From an uncultured Bacteroidales bacterium (lineage in GTDB: Bacteria > Bacteroidota > Bacteroidia > Bacteroidales > Paludibacteraceae), in assembly GCA_937891975.1 (NCBI GenBank), contig CALAUA010000010.1, positions 51,870 through 115,869 of the forward strand: 64,000 nucleotides of DNA. The letters run 5' to 3'. This document shows positions 36,447-48,200 of this stretch, piece by piece. The translations under genes were made by a program, and so were the position numbers. Position 1 is the first letter of the stretch; the number at the start of each line of letters is the position of its first letter. The notes under the pieces were generated by a model. That model did not search any database. It saw nothing but the letters and a program-made list of their open reading frames with translations, and was not told the origin of the DNA.

Positions 36447-37434
36447 TTTCTTCTTTGAGGCAGGTGGCACTCTTGACCAATTAGAGATAGTCTATCACAC
36501 CTCGGAGCGCGAATACCAACCAGGTGACCGCGTGGTATGGCTATGCCATGCCCTAACTGCTAACTCCGACCCAATGGATTGGTGGCCAGAGATGGTGGGC
36601 AAAGATTGTTGCATCGACCCTGAAAAGGACTTTGTCGTTTGCGTCAATATCTTCGGCTCTGCCTATGGCACCACAGGACCAAGAGATTTCGGGAATCGCG
36701 ACTCGCGAATCCCGAATCAAAAAGGATATCTCGATTTCCCCAAGTTCACGGTGCGCGACACTGCCCGACTATTTACGTTGGTACGCGAACATTTGGGCAT
36801 CAAGCAAGTGGACTTACTCATCGGTAGTTCCATTGGCGGTTTCCATGCCCTCGAATGGGCGATTATGGAAGGCAATATCATCCGCCGTGCAGCGTTCATT
36901 GCCACCGCCCCACGTGTATCACCATGGCTGAGCGCATGGATGGAAGTGCAACGTATGGCATTAGAGGCTGACCCCACTTTCCGAGCGTGCGAATCGCTTG
37001 ATGGCGGACGCAAAGGATTAGAAGCAGCACGCGCCATTTCGCTCATCTCATACCGCAGTTTCGATGGCTACAACCTCACACAATATGAGACAGACGACGA
37101 TTGCCTCTTTGCCAGTCGTGCAGCGAGCTACGAACGCTATCAAGGCGAGAAACTAGTCAAACGTGGCTTCGACGCCTATTCCTATTACTACCTGCTACAT
37201 TGCGTAGATAGTCAAAACGTGGGTCGCAACCGTGAAGGTGTGGCTACTGCTTTGGCGCAAATCAAAGCACAAACGGTAGTGATAGCTATCACTTCAGATG
37301 GGCTCTTTCCTCCATGCGAAGGAAGAGAATGGGCAAAGCATATCCCTAACGCACAATACTTCGAGATTGAATCCCGCTTCGGACACGACGGATTCCTCCT
37401 CGAAACCAATCAAATAACAGAGATATTAAAATGA
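36418..37434 (+). CDS. metX: Homoserine O-acetyltransferase
   Basis: A 338-residue alpha/beta-hydrolase acyltransferase that makes O-acetylhomoserine for MetY. Catalytic Ser in GSSIGGFHALEW, Asp in ITSDGLFPP and His in FGHDGFLLE; the cap region is normal. It overlaps metY by 29 bases and thrA by four (ATGA). The usual GPxSxNPxTGxPY stretch after YGTTGP is replaced by RDFGNRDSRIPNQKGYLDFP, encoded by a palindromic heptamer array at 36685-36719. The array lies in a surface segment, so activity is probably retained. Confidence 0.92.
   Translation: MHLHKLTTHNFFFEAGGTLDQLEIVYHTSEREYQPGDRVVWLCHALTANSDPMDWWPEMVGKDCCIDPEKDFVVCVNIFGSAYGTTGPRDFGNRDSRIPNQKGYLDFPKFTVRDTARLFTLVREHLGIKQVDLLIGSSIGGFHALEWAIMEGNIIRRAAFIATAPRVSPWLSAWMEVQRMALEADPTFRACESLDGGRKGLEAARAISLISYRSFDGYNLTQYETDDDCLFASRAASYERYQGEKLVKRGFDAYSYYYLLHCVDSQNVGRNREGVATALAQIKAQTVVIAITSDGLFPPCEGREWAKHIPNAQYFEIESRFGHDGFLLETNQITEILK
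36685..36719 (+). repeat. Heptamer array inside metX
   Basis: Five 7-bp units of the CGAATCC/GGAATCG type. The array is almost self-complementary and can form a hairpin. Units match neither neighbouring DNA nor normal metX sequence. Confidence 0.75.
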
Positions 37435-39851
37435 AAGTATTAAAATTCGGTGGAACCTCAGTTGGTTCAGTAGAGAGTATTCGTCATATTCAGCAGATTA
37501 TCAGTCAGCAGACCGATGACTGTATCGTGGTAGTCAGTGCCTTGGGCGGCATCACCGACCAACTGCTTAGAGCAGCACACATGGCACTTGAGGCTGGCGA
37601 AGAGTATATGGAGGTATATCAGCAGATTCGCTGCCGACATATGGATATGGTCGGCACCCTAATCACCAACCCTACCACACGACAAATGCTCTGCCATGAA
37701 TTGGAAAGCATACTTGATGAGCTACGTTCTATTCTCTTCGGTGTACACTTAGTAAAGGATCTGAGCGCGAAATCAGAAGCAGTCATCGTGAGCTATGGCG
37801 AACAACTCAGCAGCCGTATCGTCACTACAGCCTTGACAGGTGCTGTCCGCAAGGATTCGTTGCAGTTTATTCGCACAGACCGCAAGCAAGGCCAAGTATT
37901 GCTCAATACCGAACTAACGGAGCAACTCATCCACCATGCTTTCTCGCCTATGCCTCATCTGGCAGTCGTGCCAGGATTCATTTCGCGCGATAGCCAAACT
38001 GACGAGATTACCAACCTCGGACGTGGTGGCAGCGACTATACAGCATCCATCTTAGCTGCCACATTGGGTGCGGAGGTATTGGAGATATGGACTGATGTCA
38101 ATGGCTTTATGACAGCCGACCCACGACTCATCCCAAATGCCTACACCATCAAGAGTTTGAGCTATGTGGAGGCATCCGAGTTGTGCCACTTTGGTGCGAA
38201 AGTAGTATATCCACCTACCATCTATCCTGCGTGCGCGAAGAATATACCGATTCGTATTCTCAATACTTTCTGTCCCGATAATGCTGGCACAATCATACAA
38301 ACCAAACCCGAAGACACTACGCGTTACGTGCGCGGCTTGAGTAGTATTCGTGACGTAGCATTGATTACGGTATCTGGACTCTCGATGGTGGGTGTGATTG
38401 GTGTCAACCAACGCATCTTCAGTGCCTTGGCCACAGCAGGCGTATCGGTCTTCCTCGTTAGTCAAGCATCGTCAGAAAACTCTACTACTCTGGGTATTCA
38501 AGAGAAAGATTGCGACACCGCAGTAGATGCACTCACGCACGAGTTTGCAGAAGAAATCAAAGTGGGCTCTATGTACCCTATGCTCGTACAACAAGGCTTG
38601 GCAGCCGTAAGTATCGTGGGCGAGAACATGCACAACATGCCTGGCATTGCAGGCAAACTGTTTGGCACATTAGGTAGAAATGGTATCAGCGTGATTGCCT
38701 TTGCGCAAGGTGCCAAAGAAACAAATATATCGTTCGTTATACCCGCTCAGCAACTCAGCAAGACAATGAACGTATTGCACGACTCATTCTTCCTTAGCGA
38801 AAACAAAGTGCTCAACGTCTTTGTTTGCGGCGTAGGTACCGTAGGTGCGCAACTGCTAGAGCAAATCCATCAGCAACAGCACATGCTACTTCATGAGCAG
38901 CATCTACAGCTCAACGTCGTAGGTATTGCCAATAGCCGAACAGCTATCTTCAATGCCGATGGAATCGACCTTAGCAACTACCGCGACCAACTCAAGTCCG
39001 CTAAGCCGCTCAGCTTGTCCACAATCAATAGTCAATTGTCAACGCTCTACAATAGCGTATTTGTGGACTGTACGGCAAGTGCCGATGTGGCAGGTATCTA
39101 TCAATCATTGCTAGACAACAATATCTCGGTAGTCACAGCCAACAAGATTGCTGCATCATCCGAATATAGCCACTACCTCCGCCTCAAGCAAACGGCTCTT
39201 GACCGTGGCGTAAAATTCCTCTTTGAAACCAATGTAGGTGCAGGATTGCCTATTATTGGTACCATCAATGACCTACGCAATTCAGGTGATAAGATATTGC
39301 GTATAGAGGCGGTATTGAGTGGCACACTCAACTTCATTTTCAATGAGATTGCTGCTGACGTACCATTCTCCGAGACCATCCGTCGTGCTAAGGAACAAGG
39401 CTACAGCGAACCCGACCCACGCATTGACCTCAGTGGTAAAGATGTGATTCGCAAACTCGTCATCTTGGCGCGTGAAGCAGGCTATCAAGTAGAGCAAGAG
39501 GATGTGGAGAAACATCTCTTTGTCCCAGAATCATACTTCCAAGGAACAGTCGAGGACTTCTGGAAAACACTTCCTGAGTTAGACGCTGATTTCGAAACTC
39601 GCCGCAAGGAATTAGAGGCACAGGGACTGCGTTGGCGTTTTGTAGCTAAATTGGTAGAGGGCAAAACCACTGTTAGTCTAGAGACTGTGGACGCTTCACA
39701 TCCATTCTACCAACTGGAGGGCTCCAACAATATCATCCTTATCACCACCGAACGCTACCACGACTATCCTATGATGATTCGCGGTTATGGCGCAGGTGCC
39801 AGCGTGACTGCAGCAGGAGTCTTTGCCAATATCATGCAAGTTAGCCACTAA
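37431..39851 (+). CDS. thrA: Bifunctional aspartokinase/homoserine dehydrogenase
   Basis: An 806-residue fusion. The aspartokinase part begins VLKFGGTSVGSV and holds the usual kinase and two ACT regulatory domains to about residue 455; the homoserine dehydrogenase part (about 460-806) has the nucleotide-binding FVCGVGTVGAQLLEQI and ANKIAASSEY, then GTLNFIFNEI. It makes aspartyl phosphate and homoserine, feeding the two preceding met genes and threonine synthesis. A heptamer array encodes SLSTINSQLSTL between the kinase-linked and dehydrogenase elements. It ends at a shared terminator. Confidence 0.96.
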   Translation: MKVLKFGGTSVGSVESIRHIQQIISQQTDDCIVVVSALGGITDQLLRAAHMALEAGEEYMEVYQQIRCRHMDMVGTLITNPTTRQMLCHELESILDELRSILFGVHLVKDLSAKSEAVIVSYGEQLSSRIVTTALTGAVRKDSLQFIRTDRKQGQVLLNTELTEQLIHHAFSPMPHLAVVPGFISRDSQTDEITNLGRGGSDYTASILAATLGAEVLEIWTDVNGFMTADPRLIPNAYTIKSLSYVEASELCHFGAKVVYPPTIYPACAKNIPIRILNTFCPDNAGTIIQTKPEDTTRYVRGLSSIRDVALITVSGLSMVGVIGVNQRIFSALATAGVSVFLVSQASSENSTTLGIQEKDCDTAVDALTHEFAEEIKVGSMYPMLVQQGLAAVSIVGENMHNMPGIAGKLFGTLGRNGISVIAFAQGAKETNISFVIPAQQLSKTMNVLHDSFFLSENKVLNVFVCGVGTVGAQLLEQIHQQQHMLLHEQHLQLNVVGIANSRTAIFNADGIDLSNYRDQLKSAKPLSLSTINSQLSTLYNSVFVDCTASADVAGIYQSLLDNNISVVTANKIAASSEYSHYLRLKQTALDRGVKFLFETNVGAGLPIIGTINDLRNSGDKILRIEAVLSGTLNFIFNEIAADVPFSETIRRAKEQGYSEPDPRIDLSGKDVIRKLVILAREAGYQVEQEDVEKHLFVPESYFQGTVEDFWKTLPELDADFETRRKELEAQGLRWRFVAKLVEGKTTVSLETVDASHPFYQLEGSNNIILITTERYHDYPMMIRGYGAGASVTAAGVFANIMQVSH
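39016..39043 (+). repeat. Heptamer array inside thrA
   Basis: Four 7-bp units (TGTCCAC, AATCAAT, AGTCAAT, TGTCAAC in type). The phrase is like the GTCAATTGTCAA repeats common in Bacteroidales intergenic DNA. Confidence 0.65.
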
Positions 39852-39880
39852 GAAGGAACTACTCAATGACCACTATACAA

Positions 39881-39915
39881 AAAAATATCTGCTCATCGGA
39901 GCAGATATTTTTTTC
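39881..39915. terminator. Bidirectional terminator overlapping the M6 protease stop codon
   Basis: AAAAATATCTGCTC pairs with GAGCAGATATTTTT around ATCG. The last codons of the minus-strand protease (NGKKYLLR) lie in the right arm and its TGA spans the loop. Confidence 0.9.
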
Positions 39916-41422
39916 CATTTTGGATAGCAATACCCTTGTAAGTAGTAGGGTCAATCGGCTGACCAAGTATATTGTACCATTGCCCAGAGATAGGAGTGGT
40001 GATATTTTCTACATTGGATGGGATAGATGTGGTGACAAATTCGCAGGTTATTAATCCGTTTGTTTCTTGGATATTCTCTAATTTGTTGTGTGTAAACGGT
40101 GTGTATTTTGTGATGTTCTTAGAACCCGGGAATGGCACTTCTGGCTTAGGTTTGGTAGTGGTATAAGGTGACGATGTGGATAGTGCTGAGATTAAGCGAT
40201 AACGAGGAGTGTGGTCATTAGGGCAGTTGTTGAACCAATCGTTTTCGTTGAAAATCACACGCCAAATAAGCATACCATGACCAGGTAAATAAGCATCCCA
40301 ACCTTCTTGCTGGCGATTCTCAATATAATACACAGTATCAGTACGGTACGCGCCCTCTGCAACATGTTTTTCGTTGCGTGCTAACATGAATGTAGTAGTG
40401 CCATCAGCAGGTATCTCTAATTGCTTTGTTTGTGCTAACGCTTCTGGCTCTAACCACCCCAAATAATACTTGTCATACACCGAATAATTGGGAGGTGTAT
40501 TGCCATTATTGAGGTAATTACCATATCCCATCAACGACCACGCACCAGGAGTTTCACGTTCTAGTACAGTAGAATAGTCTGTAGTTAGGTAGTAATCCGG
40601 CAATCCCAATACATGGCTAAACTCGTGACAGATAGTACCTATTCCTGAGCGCGCATTATTAGCTTTACGCATCTCATTGGAACATGCATAAGTGTTCAGC
40701 AACTTACCATCTATCTTTGGTAAATTGTAGTTTGTCTCGGACGTTGCAAAATACTCCGTTTGATTGGTATAACCAAAATACAAGGCAGAAATCAAATCCC
40801 AGTTATGCGGCCAAATAGTAGCAGCACCACCACCTTCCGACTCAGCATAACCTGCATAGATGATATACACAAAGTCCACCATACCATCATTATCATTGTC
40901 ATATTGCGCAAAATCTATCCCAAAACGGTCTGCTCCTTGACACGCGTCAATCACGAAATCAACGACATACTGATCATTCCCATCTTCTTTATTGGCTCCA
41001 TAATAAGCCATTGAGTGAGGAAGGTTCACTGGTCCCACTACATCGAAATGAGGAATATACTTGCCATTGGATTGGTCGGTAAAATATTGTTTACACGAGC
41101 CAGTAGCACCATTATACGTGTAGCTTGGGCTATTTGCTAACGAGTCGAATGCTTGCTGAGTATTGCTAGAGGCAAATTGCACATCCTCGAAGTTCACAAG
41201 AATCAACAGTCCCCTTGGAGCTAGATTGATATGAGTCTTCTTACGAGGCGCAACACGTTGCTGCTTGGTATGGCTATTATGAGAAATAACCTCAAATGGA
41301 GCTCGTGGCCGACGAGGCTCAACCAAATCTAGACCAGGCATTGGAGCCACTGCCCAACATTCTATCACACTCAGCAAGGCTACTGCACAACCCAAAAGAA
41401 TACGAGATAAATAACTATTCAT
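39893..41422 (-). CDS. M6-family metalloprotease with a surface-sorting-type tail
   Basis: A 509-residue secreted protease of the M6 (immune inhibitor A-like) family. The zinc motif HEFSHVLGLPDYY is at residues 266-278, with the M6 hallmarks LPHSMAYYG upstream and GAWSLMGYGNYL downstream. A signal peptide is present (about 1-25). The C-terminal tail contains ISGQWYNILGQPIDPTTYKGIAIQNGKKYLLR in order, a motif set frequent in Bacteroidales proteins sent out by the type IX system, whose SprA is encoded just upstream. The substrate is unknown. Confidence 0.9.
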   Translation of the reverse strand: MNSYLSRILLGCAVALLSVIECWAVAPMPGLDLVEPRRPRAPFEVISHNSHTKQQRVAPRKKTHINLAPRGLLILVNFEDVQFASSNTQQAFDSLANSPSYTYNGATGSCKQYFTDQSNGKYIPHFDVVGPVNLPHSMAYYGANKEDGNDQYVVDFVIDACQGADRFGIDFAQYDNDNDGMVDFVYIIYAGYAESEGGGAATIWPHNWDLISALYFGYTNQTEYFATSETNYNLPKIDGKLLNTYACSNEMRKANNARSGIGTICHEFSHVLGLPDYYLTTDYSTVLERETPGAWSLMGYGNYLNNGNTPPNYSVYDKYYLGWLEPEALAQTKQLEIPADGTTTFMLARNEKHVAEGAYRTDTVYYIENRQQEGWDAYLPGHGMLIWRVIFNENDWFNNCPNDHTPRYRLISALSTSSPYTTTKPKPEVPFPGSKNITKYTPFTHNKLENIQETNGLITCEFVTTSIPSNVENITTPISGQWYNILGQPIDPTTYKGIAIQNGKKYLLR

Positions 41423-41446
41423 ACTTTTTTATATCTATTTTGGTTG

Positions 41447-41478
41447 CAAAGGTACTACTTTTTTCGCAACTTAACAAA
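41447..41478 (-). promoter_or_regulatory. M6 protease promoter
   Basis: Minus-strand TTTG (41475-41478), 20 bases, TACCTTTG (41447-41454). Confidence 0.8.
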
Positions 41479-41503
41479 AAAAACACACTTTTTTATCAAA
41501 ATA

Positions 41504-41535
41504 TTTGGTCAATTCAAAAAAAAGCAGTACCTTTG
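41504..41535 (+). promoter_or_regulatory. tRNA-Arg promoter
   Basis: TTTG (41504-41507), 20 bases, TACCTTTG (41528-41535), 20 bases before the tRNA. Confidence 0.85.
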
Positions 41536-41555
41536 CAACCGCTTTCGAAAAGCAT

Positions 41556-41629
41556 GGTCCGTTAGCTCAACTGAATAGAGTACCACACTACGGATGTGGG
41601 GGTTGCAGGTTTGAATCCTGCACGGATCA
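41556..41629 (+). tRNA. tRNA-Arg (anticodon ACG)
   Basis: A 74-base cloverleaf with acceptor GGTCCGT / ACGGATC, an AGCTCAAC-type D arm, anticodon stem CCACA/TGTGG around CTACGGA (anticodon ACG), a variable loop and the T arm GCAGG-TTTGAAT-CCTGC. CCA is not encoded. The A at the first anticodon position is normally read as inosine and decodes CGN codons. Confidence 0.93.
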
Positions 41630-41634
41630 CAAGT

Positions 41635-41682
41635 AAAAAAATATCACGCAAGAATTCATTCTTAAGCGTGATATTTTTTTTT
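41635..41682. terminator. Terminator shared by tRNA-Arg and the NadR-like gene
   Basis: AAAAAATATCACGC and GCGTGATATTTTTT flank an inner AAGAAT/ATTCTT pair, giving a long hairpin with T tracts on both strands. Confidence 0.85.
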
Positions 41683-41700
41683 GCTTGTAAGACTTTGTAT

Positions 41701-42225
41701 TTATATATCATGTCGAATGATATAGTAAGGTATTCCCAACTCTTGTATTTCCCGTTCGTACCAATCAAATAGGTATTCTCGTATATCGGGGTTTTCGCGC
41801 ACAGGATCAGGTAACCAAGGCATATCGGGATAACACAACAGATAGATATCCATCGGAAATTCATGCAATGCCTGCTCTACAAAATCTGGACAATGACCAA
41901 ACTTGTGCAAAAACCATACTTTGGTAATAATCAATTCCGTATCAAAAAACACCACATCTCTTCGGTATCCCTTCGGTATCCCTTCTGTAGAACCCAGCGA
42001 TAGTTCACGCAACTGTTGTACTTGCATATGCGCGATATTCATCACATCTTCTACCGTGTACGCTGACGCGCACGCGCGTGATTCCATATATTCGCGCGCG
42101 TACTCGGGTATTAGCAAGCCTTCGTAACGATGTGCCAAATACGATGCAAGAGTACTTTTACCCGTAGATTCAGGACCTATGATACCTACTTTATACACAG
42201 CAGAAATAATGTTATCTACCCACAA
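41701..42225 (-). CDS. NadR-like AAA ATPase/kinase
   Basis: A 174-residue P-loop protein of the NadR C-terminal (nicotinamide-riboside kinase-like) group. P-loop GPESTGKSTLASYLA, then LIPEYAREYME and VVFFDTELIITKVWF. It lacks the nucleotidyltransferase and DNA-binding parts of full NadR. No ATG is in frame near the 5' end; TTG at 42225 (17 bases after sprA) or GTG at 42198 are the candidates. An 11-bp repeat at 41960-41992 adds STEGIPKGYRRD between two conserved segments. The product may salvage NAD precursors, but the substrate is not certain. Confidence 0.8.
   Translation of the reverse strand: MWVDNIISAVYKVGIIGPESTGKSTLASYLAHRYEGLLIPEYAREYMESRACASAYTVEDVMNIAHMQVQQLRELSLGSTEGIPKGYRRDVVFFDTELIITKVWFLHKFGHCPDFVEQALHEFPMDIYLLCYPDMPWLPDPVRENPDIREYLFDWYEREIQELGIPYYIIRHDI
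41960..41992. repeat. 11-bp tandem repeat inside the NadR-like gene
   Basis: Two identical units CTTCGGTATCC and one divergent unit CTTCTGTAGAA. Three units make 33 bp, so 11 codons are added without a frameshift. Confidence 0.8.
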
Positions 42226-42242
42226 GTATGTCGTTCAATGCT

Positions 42243-45200
42243 TTACCGTGTGAGCATCAATTTTACATTGATACCCACATTATCTGCTTTGACTGGATAA
42301 GAAGATGAGATAAGTGGTGTAGTACCTTGGTGGTCGTAGAAGAATTGCAAATTGATTTTCTGCGAGAGTACATAGTCTGCACTAATCTTAATGCCTAACA
42401 CTTTATTACCAGAACTTGCTTGGGTAAGATCTTCTTCTACCTTACGCAAGAGAGTTTTGATATCCTTATAACTGATATCCACATTCAATTTTAGGTCATT
42501 GCTTACCTTCTTCTGTCCACCATCGCGATTCTTAGTCACAAAATTGAGATTCTTAATCGTATATCCTGCACCTATCACAAATTCATCTGTATGTCCCTCC
42601 GTAATTTGAACAGAGTTGATATTCAATGAGATATTACGTTGTTTGCGATATTCAAACTTAGCAGATAGCGAATTCTTCATAGTCATATTCAATCCCACCA
42701 ATGGCGAGAAATTCTCCGACAAGTTCACCGACGATATGTCGTATGCAGAAGAAGGCAATGGATTATCAGTAGTCACATCACGCACAAAACCAACCTGTTT
42801 GTCACTCAATTCTCTGGCAGGAACCCACGTAGAATAACTAGAATAACTACCAATAGCATACTTACAAGTATAAGCGTGGGTAAGATTGATGGATTTGAAG
42901 TGATCTCTCAACCATGGCAGTTTGCCCAATCCGTCAAATGTGACTGACCAGTTAGGTAATATTTGCAATATGCCCATGAATGGATTAAGATTGACCGTAT
43001 TCACATCACGACCAGTATAAGCCGCCAAGAAGGCAGGCACAAGCACATCTGCCGTATTACTTGCCACTGTGCCATATTGAGGTTTATAAGGCTTATCACG
43101 CAATTCAGAAGGAATAAATCCTGCGTTTGGATATACTACATTGCGGTATTGATCCTGCACACGCGAACTCACCACCTGGCGATTCGCTAAGAATTGGTCA
43201 AACACATCCGATGCAAAATTATCCTCAGCTGTACCTAGCTTACGGAATGCAGTTCCTATCGCCACTTGCGTGATATTAAACGAACCCGTCATATTCTCTT
43301 GCAATTGGTCATACGAATAAATAATGGATGTGGATTGAGCTTCATAGCGTTTTCCATTCAACTGAATCTTTAGACCTGGTAGCGGCTCCAAAGTCAATTT
43401 AATATCCAAATCACTTGTCTTCGAACGCATAGCAGGTTGCACAACGGTAGTATCACCCGACAGCCAACCATTATCCTTCGCTTTTTCTACAAAATCATCC
43501 GTAAACCCACCAAAAGCGAAATCAAAACCTGGCGCATAGAGATTGTCAAATCGTTGTTGCCCCATAAATCCTGCTTGCGGTGCAAAACCTGGCAGCGTCA
43601 ACGAATTGGTATTACGATATGTCACTTGTACCTTGCGGAACATCGTGCCGATATAAGTCGCCATATCTGCTACCACTAATCCTGGAGAGCGTTTCTGCTT
43701 ATCCACAGTGGTCAAAGAGATAGATACATCTTTCAAATCTACCTTCGACTCAATCGTTGCTTTAGTATTGGAAGTTGAAGTCAGCTTCAGTTTCACAGTC
43801 TTTCCATCCGCAGTAGTCGCACTCAATTTCAGTGTCTCCGAACCCAATCGGTGAGTAATCTCTTTAGGCTTACCTGCCTCCAAAGTGACTACTTCTGTAT
43901 AGGTTTTAGGCTTAAACATAGCCCTACGACGCATCGTACGTTGGTTATAATGCTGCGTCATCTGTTTCCAATACTTCGATTTGCCATACAAAGTTTCGAA
44001 GTTAATACCACCATCCACTTGCCATGCTCGCGTTGCACTAATCACATTACCCAAATTTGCTGTATTAGTAGCACTAGTTTGCATCGTTCGATTCCAATTA
44101 TAAGTGGCATTGTATGACGCATTCGCTGTCAGTGCCTCAATGTATGGAATACGATTAAACGGCACATTCCAAGAAGCGGAGAACAACTGCTGATAGGTGT
44201 AAGGCGTACCCCATGTGCCCATACTACGCATAATCGTATCTTTCCATGCTTCGTAATAATCATTCGTAAAATGATAATCCTTTATGATTTCAGGAGCATA
44301 ATATCCCTCATCCACCGTTGAGTTCATCGCGGTTTGGAAGGTGAACTTCATATTCTTCGTCAAGTCATATTTGAAGTCGAAGTTCCTATCCCAAGTAAAG
44401 TCCTTCGAGAAGGTCAAATCCATATCATTATTAACCGATTCACCCAAATCAGCTGTATTGAAATCACGCATCTTGAGGTGAGTATAACTACGATGCATAT
44501 TCGTATTGAAAGCCCAAGACTGTGGCAAATAATAGAAATTCAACTCACTCAGCAATTTCACTTTCTTCACCTTTTCCACGTTCTTAAATGGCTCCCAAGG
44601 CTGTGGATTAAAGTTATAGGAATAATTAAACGACCCCTTATAATCCTTTGTCACATCCTTCTCTATCTCTGGGCTAAACTGTTCCTGCTCATTATAACTA
44701 GCTGATATCGAGAAGTTAGCAGGGTCATAGAACATGTTACGCTTCTTCGAGTGAATATCCACTTTCAAGTTAGATACCGAGAAACTTGTTGACTCATGCA
44801 CTGTATTAGCCATTTGGCGAATAGAATCCTTTTCTTCCTTTGTCTCAAAAATCTCTAATGTTTCGGACAGCTCTACATCCGTATCCAATGGATCAAATTT
44901 TGGCGATTGCGTCTCATTAGAGTATGATACGTATAGGGGTATTTGCAACTTAGCTTTCTCTGGGAACAAACGACCCGCTTCCAAAGCTGCACTTACCGAC
45001 AACTGATAAGCATCTTCCATATTACGATCTAGTACATTCGACTCTATCGAACCATAGCCTGCCGTTTCCATTCTACCCGACACATTCACTTGTGCAATAT
45101 CACTGATACTCAACGAAGCATTTGCCATCGCAGCTACACCACCTTGCTCATTAAACTGACTCAAGCGCAACTCATTCACCCAGATCTCGGCATTCACCTC

Positions 45201-48200
45201 TTTGTCTGTCTTATTACGCACACCTATCATGATGGCTTGCACATCTTCCAACGTTGGATTACCCAACACCGTAATCTTATTATCCAGATCATCAGGATCA
45301 TAGCTCTCATATGGGATAGTATTACCCACACTGCTATTGCCTGCACGTTTAGCACGATTACGAGCCATCTTAGCATTCACCAAGGTTTGTAGGTCAAAAT
45401 CAAACATATTCTCTTCTAACCAAACCTTCTGACGATCAAGCACATTGTCATTGTTATACCGTCCCTCTGGAGTCAAATCTAGTGGTATCTCATACTCATA
45501 ATAGTTGTTCTTCAAGTCCGATCCTAAACGTATGAAGCACGATATATCTTTATTCGCGATAGGATCAAACTGAGGCAAACACTCTGCATGCACAAACATC
45601 TGCAGACGCTTGTACTGACGCATATCATACACCACATTCTTATACACCGCACGCGCATCTTTGGGAGCCAAATCATGCAATCTAAACACCATTGATTGCT
45701 CATTTTGGGCAATCAATTGCGCTTGGCCAGGGTCTGTCTGACGGGTGATACCAGGAGGCAATACATAGTTGATTGGCTCACGGTTAGAGTTCTCTTCTAT
45801 ATTCACCGCTTCCACATCCATTGATCCTGCTGACGTATATGGATTAGATATGTTGTACTGATTATTCACAATATCTTGATACAATCCTTTGGTATAACTG
45901 CGCCATTCGCCACGTACCAAGTCCAACGAAGCCAAACGCAAGTGAGTCTCCTGCGCAAAATTAGTCATATAGATACGTGCAAAACGAATCGACTTGAAGT
46001 TGCGGATATTACCCACCTTCTTCATCATGGCCGTATCGCCACGCAAAGGTATCTTAAATTGATACCATTTTACCATAGCTGTCTCTTTATTACGTAAAGT
46101 CACCTTCGTTTCCATAATACTTGCAATATGTTGCTGACCAACGCGTTGCATGTCTTCTTTACGAATAGAGATACGATAGCGATAGAAGCGCTCGCTATCA
46201 TTCAGCGTATTATCTTGATTGATATCCTCTATATCTGGCTGCAGGGTAGATGCCGTACCATATGCCGCATTCTCCTGCATCTCTGGCGAGTTACCCTCAG
46301 TACCGTTGTAGCGTTTATAGCGCACCAGAACAGGGGTCTCTGCTTCATCATAATCGTTACCACGATAGTAATGGTAATCATCACCTGCTGGGTCATTCAG
46401 TGGCGAGAACTCATCTTCTTCCCACAATGCCAATACCGCAGGATCCACCTTACTCCTCAAGGTTGCCACATAATCGGCATAAGGTGTCGTTCCGTTGTAT
46501 TCAAACAAAAACTCATCCGCCGTACTTAAACCATTCAAACCAACATCCTGCTTCTCGCGAGCACCCGACTCATTGGCAAAAGCCACAGTGGTACTTGTAG
46601 TCTTGGGTGCGCGTCCCCACATGGTTTTATCCACCATAGACTCATCATCATTCAACGGCAAACCATGCTCAAAACTTTTCTTGCCATCTCGCAAGATATC
46701 CTCACTCACATCGCCTAAATCAATATACAAATCACCTCCTTCAAAACCCACATCTGGATTGGTCAAGAATGGATCCATCAGCCAAAACTCAATATACTCA
46801 ATATTCGCCTTCTCAAAATCGGTGTTGTCCAACTTACGCATAATACCACCCCAACGTTGCTTAGGATTGGTCAATTTACCATCCACACCTATCTCCTCTG
46901 CAGAGATATTATACGGACCACGTTCCTCGGGATAATAACTCAGGTTCATTACTGCCAACTTCGTATCCGCATTTGGCAGCACTTCTTTGTTTGGATACAC
47001 CTCTTGCTCATACACAATACGCGTACGGTGATCCGACATCACTTCGCGGTCATCCTTGATGTGTTTAGGAGTATTGCTTTGTGGATAACCAAAAATCGGG
47101 TCAATCGTGTACCATGCCAACAATGCACGGTTCTTATTATATGCGATATTATTACCCAAGATTGCCTCATCATATCTATCTCCAGTAGGAGTAGATGCCA
47201 AACGCCAATAGTTAGGATAGTGAATATCAATATTTGTTTTTGTTGCCTCAAAGTCATCAATATATGCAGTTCCCAAGTTGCCTACATCCTTTGTATGACC
47301 TGGTATCAAATGAGCAAACTCCGCATTCACTTGGAAGGTAGAAGGAGCAGTGGCTTCTATCCATGGCACCTTATCCACTAGCAATGTCAACCATTGCAAC
47401 TCAGTCTTCCAACTCGCATTCACACCCCATATTGTATTCGCCAATGGCTCGCTACCTGTATTCACTTTGGTCGTCAATGGCTTCTCACGCAGGTGCATAA
47501 TCGTACCACCTACCGTCAAGTCTTTATTAAATTCATATTCCAAATGCGCACCAAACAGCGACTTGCGTTGCATCGAGAATAGCGACTGATTCTCCAACTT
47601 CACATCCACATTCGTACCCGAATCTATAATTGACTGATTCAGAATAGTCACCGTTCCCATCGTGTAATCCACCGTGTAGTCCACATTCTCCACCAACGTC
47701 GCACCACCTGCGGTCACCACCACACTTCCGCGTGGGATATTCATCGCATTCAAGCGAATCTCATTGCCTGCGCTACCTTTGTATTTTCCCGTCAATACAA
47801 ACTTATTCTTTTCCGACAACTCCTGCGCATTCACCAAGGTCGAATCATACAACTCTTGGAAAATATACTTTTCTGCAATCTTCTCATCGCCTATTACGCG
47901 TGCCAAGTGGCTACCAAACGGCTCTAGCACAGGAAAAATAATTCTACCTGAAGACGACAGAGCGGTATAACCCTCTACATAGTCAAAACGCCCATCAGGA
48001 GAGTTGTTATTGCGCGAATCCAAACGGTCAAGATTCATCACGCGGAGCAACTGCTTACCCTTAATATCACCTTCCATCAAGTACTGCATCTCTGTACCGA
48101 CCGAATCATTGCGGTATTGGATGTATAGTTCAAATTTATCACCTGACATCTGACTCGCGCCCAACGAATACACGTTCTTCATCATCAAGTCCCATGTACC

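Noticed and set aside
41554..41632. A second tRNA or CCA-encoded end
   Set aside because: One cloverleaf only; the bases after the discriminator are C and A followed by AGT, so no CCA is encoded.
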